Shown here: positions 7,352-11,837 of the stretch, piece by piece
How the letters are laid out: every line of letters begins with the position of its first letter
How positions within the stretch are numbered: position 1 is the stretch's first letter
DNA from: an uncultured Collinsella sp.
Lineage (GTDB): Bacteria; Actinomycetota; Coriobacteriia; Coriobacteriales; Coriobacteriaceae
NCBI GenBank assembly: GCA_902476475.1
Contig: CABSDO010000064.1
Coordinates: 1 to 11,837, forward strand
Reading direction: 5' to 3'
DNA length: 11,837 bases
Translations under genes and position numbers: made by a program
The notes under the pieces: model-generated
Told to the model about the DNA's origin: nothing
The model's database searches: none
What the model saw: only the letters and a program-made list of their open reading frames with translations

Positions 7352-7396
7352 ATGTTCACGCATCAGCTAAACATTATCAGCGTAGTAATTATCTGA
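7352..7396 (+). CDS. Putative branched-chain amino acid leader peptide upstream of cstA
   Basis: This 14-codon ORF encodes MFTHQLNIISVVII. Seven of its last nine residues are Leu, Ile or Val, including the run IISVVII just before the TGA. That composition closely resembles leader peptides of ilv attenuators, for example the Ile/Val-rich run of E. coli IlvL. A purine-rich GAAGAGG at 7334-7340 lies about 11 bases before the ATG. An in-frame ATG at 7328 would make a 22-residue version, but its ribosome binding site is weaker. The ORF lies between the cstA promoter and the terminator hairpin at 7448-7486, and its codons take part in alternative base pairing. I read it as a sensor whose translation speed reports charged tRNA-Ile and tRNA-Val. 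That role is inferred, although the ORF, hairpins and terminator are seen directly. Confidence 0.72.
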   Translation: MFTHQLNIISVVII

Positions 7397-7459
7397 TGCG
7401 GGTTAGCACATACAGCTAGCCCGTACGATAACGGGCGGCTGATGAAGATGAGGGCCGTC
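7359..7459 (+). promoter_or_regulatory. Alternative-pairing region of the cstA attenuator
   Basis: Four partly exclusive helices can be drawn. A: 7359-7366 with 7393-7400. B: 7400-7407 with 7415-7422, eight pairs with one G-U. C: 7419-7424 with 7431-7436, extendable by 7414-7416 with 7438-7440. D: 7434-7439 with 7454-7459, six pairs with one G-U, which takes up the terminator's 5' arm. B excludes C, C excludes D, and D excludes the terminator. A ribosome stalled early on the Ile codons would leave B free, favouring D and read-through. A ribosome reaching the stop would cover B's left arm, favouring C and termination. D is much weaker than the terminator, so the model is tentative. Confidence 0.55.
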
Positions 7460-7486
7460 GAGCGCAACCGACGGCCCTCATTTTTT
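7448..7486 (+). terminator. Intrinsic terminator inside the cstA leader (attenuator)
   Basis: GAGGGCCGTCG (7450-7460) pairs perfectly with CGACGGCCCTC (7469-7479) around an 8-base loop, followed by A and six Ts (7481-7486). The stem extends outward with A-T pairs from 7448. It lies downstream of the promoter and upstream of the cstA start, where a constitutive terminator would silence the gene, so conditional read-through is expected. Confidence 0.9.
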
Positions 7487-7521
7487 ATGTCTAGGAAATT
7501 CTTTTTAGAGGAGGAAATGTA

Positions 7522-9411
7522 ATGAACGGAGTTTTGCTCATGGTTGTGGCCGCGGCGGTGCTCGCCTGCGGCTATCTGGGCTATGGCCGATGGCTGGCCA
7601 ACAAGTGGGGCGTTGACAAAGAGGCCCTCACGCCGGCCAAGCGCATGAAGGACGGCAAGAGCTTCTCGCCCGTCTCCGCTTTCACCGCGTTCTCGCACCA
7701 GTTCAGCTCGATCTGCGGTGCTGGCCCTGTTACGGGTACGATCGTCGCCATGGCCTTTGGCTGGCTGCCCGTCGTGCTCTGGGTTCTCGTCGGCGGCATC
7801 TTCTTTGGTGCCGTCCACGACTTTGGTGCCCTGTACGCTTCGATGAAGAACAACGGCAAGTCGCTCGCTCAGCTCATCGAGAAGTACATCGGCAAGACCG
7901 GCCGTCGCCTGTTCCTGCTGTTCTGCTGGCTGTTCTGCATCATCGTCATCGCCGCTTTCACCGACATGGTCTGCAAGACGTTCATGTTCACCCCGGCCGT
8001 TGACGCTTCTGGTGCTGCTACCGGTGCCATCGACTTCACCAAGTCCTATGCCGCCGGCTGCGCTGGTACCATCTCCATCCTGTTCACCTTCGTCGCTATC
8101 GCCTTTGGTTGGGCCCAGAAGAAGTTCAACCTCACCGGCGCTGCCGAGTTCGTCACCGGCGTGGTCCTCATGGTTCTCATGTTCGCCGTCGGTATGCAGT
8201 TCCCGGTCTACCTGGATAAGTTCCAGTGGTTCGCCGTCGTCATGGTCTACCTGGTCTTCGCTGGCGCTATGCCCATCCAGATGCTCAAGACCCCGCGTGA
8301 CTACCTCACTTCCATCATGATGATCGTCATGATCGTCTGCGCTGTCCTCGGCATCGTCGTCCTGGGCGTCAACGGTCAGGCCACTATCACCGCTCCGGTC
8401 TTCACCGGCTTCTCCACTGCCTCCGGCATGATGTTCCCGGTCCTGTTCGTCTCCGTCGCTTGCGGTGCTCTCTCCGGTTTCCACAGCCTCGTTTCTTCCG
8501 GCACCTCTTCTAAGCAGGTCGAGAAGGAGCAGGACGCCGTCAAGGTCGGTTACGGCGCCATGATCGTCGAGTCCTTCGTCGGCATCCTTGCCATCATCGT
8601 CGCCGGCATCATGTTCTCCGACATGAACACCGCCGGTACCGGCGCCCTCAACGCCGGTGTCGCTTCCACCCCGTTCCAGATCTTCGCCGCTGGCATCTCC
8701 CGCGGTATGCAGGCCTTCGGTGTTGACGGCACGCTCGCTACCGTCTTTATGACCATGAACGTCTCTGCTCTGGCCCTGACCTCGCTCGACGCCGTCGCCC
8801 GCATCGCCCGCACTTCGTTCTCCGAGTTCTTTGCGCAGACCAACGACGCCCTGGCCATCGAGTCCAAGGCCGGTTACATGAAGGTCCTCGGCAACCCCTG
8901 GTTCGCCACGGTCGTTACCCTGCTTCCCGGTCTCGCCCTCGCTTTTGGTGGCTATGCCAACATCTGGCCGCTCTTTGGTGCTTCCAACCAGCTGCTTGGC
9001 GGCATGACCATGATCACCCTCGCCGTGTTCTGCAAGTGCACCGGCCGCAAGGGCTGGATGCTCTACGTGCCCGTCGTCTTCCTGCTCTGCTGCACCTTCA
9101 CCTCGCTGGTCCAGAGCGCCATGGGCTGCATGGCCGCTGTCCAGGCTTACGGCTTCTTCGGCACCATCCCGGCTACCGCCACCACGGCCGCCGTCTCCGT
9201 CGCCGCCACCAAGGGCCTGCAGCTTGTCTTCGCCGTCCTGCTGATGGTCCTGGGCCTCATCGTCGCCGTCAACTGCCTCAAGGAGCTCTTCGGCAAGGAG
9301 GCCGGTTCCATGCCCGACGAGGAGCCCGAGTGGTCCGAGATGGGCAAGGCCGAGTACGGCCGCGCCGCTGCCGCTGAGGCTCCTGCCGACGCCGAGGCCG
9401 CCAAGGCTTAG
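7522..9411 (+). CDS. cstA: CstA-family transporter (carbon starvation protein A)
   Basis: This is a polytopic inner-membrane protein of the CstA family, whose studied members import peptides or pyruvate. The cargo here cannot be told from sequence. Family signatures are FSHQFSSICGAGPVTGT (57-73), the FFGAVHDFGALYASMKNNGKSLAQLI segment (from about 94), and FGASNQLLGG (485-494). Many hydrophobic segments run through the protein. It ends in a cytosol-like acidic and alanine-rich tail from about residue 590. At 629 residues it is shorter than the roughly 700-residue E. coli protein but within family range. GAGGAGG at 7508-7514 is a strong ribosome binding site seven bases before the ATG. Codons are strongly biased to C-ending forms, unlike the operon upstream, which suggests high expression. 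It appears monocistronic, with its own attenuated leader and a terminator at 9454-9490. Confidence 0.92.
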   Translation: MNGVLLMVVAAAVLACGYLGYGRWLANKWGVDKEALTPAKRMKDGKSFSPVSAFTAFSHQFSSICGAGPVTGTIVAMAFGWLPVVLWVLVGGIFFGAVHDFGALYASMKNNGKSLAQLIEKYIGKTGRRLFLLFCWLFCIIVIAAFTDMVCKTFMFTPAVDASGAATGAIDFTKSYAAGCAGTISILFTFVAIAFGWAQKKFNLTGAAEFVTGVVLMVLMFAVGMQFPVYLDKFQWFAVVMVYLVFAGAMPIQMLKTPRDYLTSIMMIVMIVCAVLGIVVLGVNGQATITAPVFTGFSTASGMMFPVLFVSVACGALSGFHSLVSSGTSSKQVEKEQDAVKVGYGAMIVESFVGILAIIVAGIMFSDMNTAGTGALNAGVASTPFQIFAAGISRGMQAFGVDGTLATVFMTMNVSALALTSLDAVARIARTSFSEFFAQTNDALAIESKAGYMKVLGNPWFATVVTLLPGLALAFGGYANIWPLFGASNQLLGGMTMITLAVFCKCTGRKGWMLYVPVVFLLCCTFTSLVQSAMGCMAAVQAYGFFGTIPATATTAAVSVAATKGLQLVFAVLLMVLGLIVAVNCLKELFGKEAGSMPDEEPEWSEMGKAEYGRAAAAEAPADAEAAKA

Positions 9412-9453
9412 TCGACCTGACGAGTTGAACGTCACATCTATATGACTCGGAAA

Positions 9454-9490
9454 GACCGGGTCCGCGACTTCGCGGGCTCGGTCCTTTTTT
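9454..9490 (+). terminator. Intrinsic terminator of cstA
   Basis: A 13-bp stem (9454-9466 with 9471-9483, two G-U pairs) has an ACTT loop and is followed by C and six Ts (9485-9490). It begins 43 bases after the cstA stop and should insulate the next gene from cstA transcription. Confidence 0.92.
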
Positions 9491-9531
9491 CATGCAAAAG
9501 CTGGTGACGCTCGAGTGTTCTCGCAGATGTT

Positions 9532-9561
9532 TTGCGTGGATAAGGGCGTGCGTTGTACCAT
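9532..9561 (+). promoter_or_regulatory. Possible promoter of the JetD-like gene
   Basis: TTGCGT (9532-9537) and TACCAT (9556-9561) are 18 nt apart, predicting a start near 9568 and a leader of about 28 nt. Both boxes are imperfect. A promoter is needed here because the cstA terminator lies just upstream. Confidence 0.35.
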
Positions 9562-9583
9562 ATAGACGTATATGTGTACATAT
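9559..9583. promoter_or_regulatory. Overlapping dyads at the start region of the JetD-like gene
   Basis: CATATA-GACG-TATATG (9559-9574) and ATATGT-GT-ACATAT (9570-9583) are two perfect inverted repeats that share five bases. They cover the predicted -10 box and transcript start, a position suited to repressor binding. A/T-rich DNA makes short palindromes common, so this is suggestive only. Confidence 0.4.
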
Positions 9584-9595
9584 GAAAGGGGCCCC

Positions 9596-11776
9596 GTGGC
9601 CAAGACGGTATATTCCGATAACCAAAATAATGTCGATGCCCTGGCTGAACGTCTGAGCAGCCAGACGTCGCTTTCTGCCGAGCGTGCCAAGCTGGTTGCC
9701 TACGACCTGCTCTGCCGCAAGGCGCTCAAGATTAAGTCGAGTGCGCTGGCGCAAATTTTTCGCTCCGTCGATAAGGAATGCGACACCAAGGCGATGCGCG
9801 ATGAGCTTATCGCGGCAAATATTGTGACCAAGATCGAGGGTAGCGGCATTAACGGGCGCCCGGCGTTCTATACCATCAATGCCGAGATCCGCGATGCCCA
9901 GGAGCAGCCTGCCGAGTCCGTCGAGGATTTTGTCGTCGAGGATTCCGCTGACGTGCCTGCTGTGGAAGAAGTTGCTCCGCGTGAGCATGTCGATACCGAT
10001 GAGTTGCTCGATGAGAACGTCGTGCGTGCCTTTACGGCCAAGGCAGGACGCGGCGGTTTTGGCGGGGGTGGCAAGCGCGATGCGCAGCGCCGCGCCCAGC
10101 AGGAGCGCTTCCGTCGCGCCGTTGCTCAAAAGGGTGAGACGGATGCTGAGGCCGTCGAGGAAAAGTCCGTCGGGATGCAGGAGCCGACTCGCACTCAAGA
10201 GCATGCTGAGATCCAGGAGCCCAAGCGTCGCCGCGGTGCCCACTTTAAGGCCGAGCAGCGAGGTATTGCATGCGAGGTCCAGGATTCCGTCGAGGCTGCT
10301 GACGCGTCCGATGAACCGGTCAAGAAGGCTCCGGGTTCATGCCGTCCCGGACGTGGTTTTGCGGGGCGCGCGTATCCCGTAAGGCATCAGGAGAAGAGCG
10401 AGCCGGCTTCGACCACTCAGGACAAGAAGGCCGAGAAGGCCGTTGAGCCGGCGGCTCGCGAACAGAAGCCTGCTGAGCCGCAGCTTGAGGTTGATGCCGA
10501 GGCCAAGGGCCAGCAGCCTACTGATGAGCAGGCGGAGCAGGGCGCGTCGAGCAAGCCTCGCCGCCGTCGCCATCGTGGGGGCCGCAGTTCCCATGCCGAG
10601 ACTGCAGCCGAGAAGATCACGCCGCAGGACGAGGATGCGAAGGTCGAGGTTTCTTCGGGGCAGCCTAAGCGCCAGCCGGCGAAGGAGAGCAAGTCCGATC
10701 GTCCGCAGAAGCAGGCGCCTATGCCGAAGCGCGAGCGCAATTCCCAAGGCGATTCTAAGCGCAAGTCTCAGAAGAAGCCGGAGTCTACCGCAGCAGATAC
10801 TGCTGCCCAGCAGCCCAAGTCGGCAGTCCACGGCGAGGTCTCGGCGTTTGCCCTTGCCCGCGTTTTAGGCAGGCAGCTGCTCAAAGTTGTCCCTACGCCT
10901 ACGGCGCTCTCTAAGATCAAGGAGCAGCAGACACAGATCGTAAAGGTTGAGGGCAAGGACGGCAAAAAGGCTCCGCAGCGCACTCAGCACAACGAGATGT
11001 CCAACCGCAAGATTGCCGAGGAAATCGCAAGCATCCAGGCTTGGATCGAGCAGAACCGAGGTGCCGATACGCCGGTTGCCTCGCGCCGCCAGCGTGCCTA
11101 CCAGATCTTTAACGACGAGAAGGCTTTTGACGGCAAGCACGGTGAGCGCTTGATCAGGCGTATGACCGAAAAGGGCATCAGCATGCAGGCGATCAAGGTC
11201 GCCCCCAATCGCCCCGTGCACTTTACGGGCTTCTTTACGCTGGGTGCCGACAAGCCGTTCATTATGGTCGAGAACCTGGATACCTACGACGAGATCGTCA
11301 AGCTCCTGCGCGGACGCAAACATGCCAAGCTCTTTGGTACCAAGGTGGGCGGCGTGATTTTTGGCGGCGGATGCAAGGCGAGCGTCTCGCATGCCCTGGA
11401 CGATTATCTGGCCGAGATTGGCTATCGCTTTAACTACGTCTACTACGTGGGCGATATCGATCGCGAGGGCGCGCGCATTGTCGAACAGACTCGCAATGCC
11501 AATGTGGTTGAGATTCGCCTGCATGCCGGCATGTACCGCGCCATGCTCGCCGAGCATAAGCGTCGCGTGAAGGCCGGCGGCGAGTGCGAGCCCGCGGCTG
11601 CCAACCAGGGCGTGCCGCAGAACCTGGCAGCGACGATCAAGGATCTGCCCATGGTCACGCGCGTGCAGTTCCGCAACGTGCTACGTGAAGGCGGGCGCAT
11701 TCCGCAGGAGATCCTGATGACCGCAGACTATCGGGATGGCGACTCGGGAAGCTTCGACCGCATGCTGAACAATTAG
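9596..11776 (+). CDS. JetD-like (DUF2220/Toprim) protein with winged-helix N-terminus and long charged linker
   Basis: No known gene name fits this 726-residue protein. Residues 1-100 look like a winged helix, ending in a GSGINGRPAFYTI hairpin (83-94). Residues about 101-414 are low-complexity, rich in Lys, Arg, Glu, Gln and Ala, with a Gly-rich GGFGGGGKR patch and an RRRRHRGGR patch, probably disordered and nucleic-acid binding. Residues about 415-726 resemble the JetD C-terminal domain (DUF2220): an IFNDEK motif at 504-509, then a Toprim-like pair, Glu559 in MVENLDTYDE and DID at 620-622 in GDIDREG. In Wadjet, JetD is the nuclease that cuts plasmid DNA with the JetABC SMC complex. No such partner is present here and nuclease activity is inferred. 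I chose the GTG at 9596 (GAAAGGGG at 9584-9591, short 4-base spacing). An in-frame ATG at 9572 would add eight residues but has no ribosome binding site. Confidence 0.75.
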   Translation: MAKTVYSDNQNNVDALAERLSSQTSLSAERAKLVAYDLLCRKALKIKSSALAQIFRSVDKECDTKAMRDELIAANIVTKIEGSGINGRPAFYTINAEIRDAQEQPAESVEDFVVEDSADVPAVEEVAPREHVDTDELLDENVVRAFTAKAGRGGFGGGGKRDAQRRAQQERFRRAVAQKGETDAEAVEEKSVGMQEPTRTQEHAEIQEPKRRRGAHFKAEQRGIACEVQDSVEAADASDEPVKKAPGSCRPGRGFAGRAYPVRHQEKSEPASTTQDKKAEKAVEPAAREQKPAEPQLEVDAEAKGQQPTDEQAEQGASSKPRRRRHRGGRSSHAETAAEKITPQDEDAKVEVSSGQPKRQPAKESKSDRPQKQAPMPKRERNSQGDSKRKSQKKPESTAADTAAQQPKSAVHGEVSAFALARVLGRQLLKVVPTPTALSKIKEQQTQIVKVEGKDGKKAPQRTQHNEMSNRKIAEEIASIQAWIEQNRGADTPVASRRQRAYQIFNDEKAFDGKHGERLIRRMTEKGISMQAIKVAPNRPVHFTGFFTLGADKPFIMVENLDTYDEIVKLLRGRKHAKLFGTKVGGVIFGGGCKASVSHALDDYLAEIGYRFNYVYYVGDIDREGARIVEQTRNANVVEIRLHAGMYRAMLAEHKRRVKAGGECEPAAANQGVPQNLAATIKDLPMVTRVQFRNVLREGGRIPQEILMTADYRDGDSGSFDRMLNN

Positions 11777-11781
11777 ATTCC

Positions 11782-11810
11782 GCCGGCCCCGGGAGAGCGG
11801 GGACACCGGC
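11782..11810 (+). repeat. GC-rich hairpin after the JetD-like gene (repeat copy 2 head)
   Basis: GCCGG-CCCCG (11782-11791) pairs with CGGGG-aca-CCGGC (11798-11810) around a GGAGAG loop, with a 3-base bulge. It starts six bases after the stop codon. There is no T-tract, so it is not a standard terminator by itself. It occupies the same place relative to the 24-nt repeat as the hairpin at 7005-7024. Confidence 0.75.
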
Positions 11811-11812
11811 TT

Positions 11813-11836
11813 AGGTTTCCTGCTCTACAGTCCTGC
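11813..11836. repeat. 24-nt intergenic repeat, copy 2 (element cut by the window end)
   Basis: All 24 bases are identical to 7032-7055. The window stops one base later, so the downstream part, including any terminator hairpin or inverted arm as in copy 1, cannot be seen. The bases left of it do not match the 28-bp arm of copy 1, so only the core is shared. Confidence 0.88.
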
Positions 11837-11837
11837 T

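Noticed and set aside
7287..7486. T-box riboswitch for a branched-chain tRNA
   Set aside because: A terminator is present, but I see no conserved T-box sequence or specifier-loop architecture. The short Ile/Val-rich ORF fits ribosome-mediated attenuation better.
7363..9435. A 690-codon open frame on the minus strand opposite cstA
   Set aside because: Its composition (Gly, Asp, Glu and His runs) mirrors the C-ending codon bias of cstA. It has no recognisable domain or ribosome binding site, and cstA is unmistakable on the + strand.
9596..11776. A complete Wadjet (JetABCD) defence operon
   Set aside because: Only a JetD-like protein is visible. The upstream gene is cstA and the window ends right after this gene, so JetA, JetB and JetC cannot be supported here.

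Overview
The window looks like chromosomal DNA of a Coriobacteriia member (Actinomycetota), most likely Collinsella or a close relative. This rests on the moderately high GC content, the compact same-strand housekeeping cluster, and the fused TsaB-RimI-TsaD arrangement. The genus is an inference from general familiarity, not a database match. All convincing protein genes are on the + strand, and no tRNA, rRNA, CRISPR array or transposase gene is visible.

Positions 1-168 hold the terminator of an upstream unit and two possible tandem promoters. Positions 169-6992 hold a tight six-gene cluster: acpS, nnr, alr, a family 4 uracil-DNA glycosylase, tsaE, and one long gene fusing tsaB, rimI and tsaD. 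Gaps are 0-12 nt and the last pair overlaps, so this is very probably one operon. It combines carrier-protein activation, repair of damaged NAD(P)H, D-alanine supply for the cell wall, uracil removal from DNA, and the t6A37 tRNA-modification machinery. TsaC, which makes the threonylcarbamoyl-AMP substrate, is not in the window.

Positions 6993-7521 are non-coding apart from a short leader peptide, and are rich in structure. First comes a 125-bp element with perfect 28-bp inverted arms. It encloses a terminator hairpin and carries a 24-nt sequence that recurs exactly at the end of the window, again just after a stop codon. Then comes a strong promoter with a 16-bp dyad between its -35 and -10 boxes. 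The long 5' leader of cstA follows. It contains a 14-codon (or in-frame 22-codon) ORF ending in an Ile-Ile-Ser-Val-Val-Ile-Ile run, several mutually exclusive hairpins, and a textbook intrinsic terminator. This has the layout of ribosome-mediated attenuation responding to branched-chain amino acids, placed in front of a CstA-family transporter (7522-9411).

Positions 9412-9595 carry the cstA terminator and a putative promoter with overlapping dyads. The last gene (9596-11776) encodes a 726-residue protein with a winged-helix-like N-terminus, about 310 residues of charged low-complexity sequence, and a C-terminal domain resembling DUF2220/JetD, the Toprim-type nuclease subunit of Wadjet. No JetA, JetB or JetC partner is in the window.

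The two most notable items are the putative Ile/Val attenuator in front of cstA and the apparently solitary JetD-like protein.
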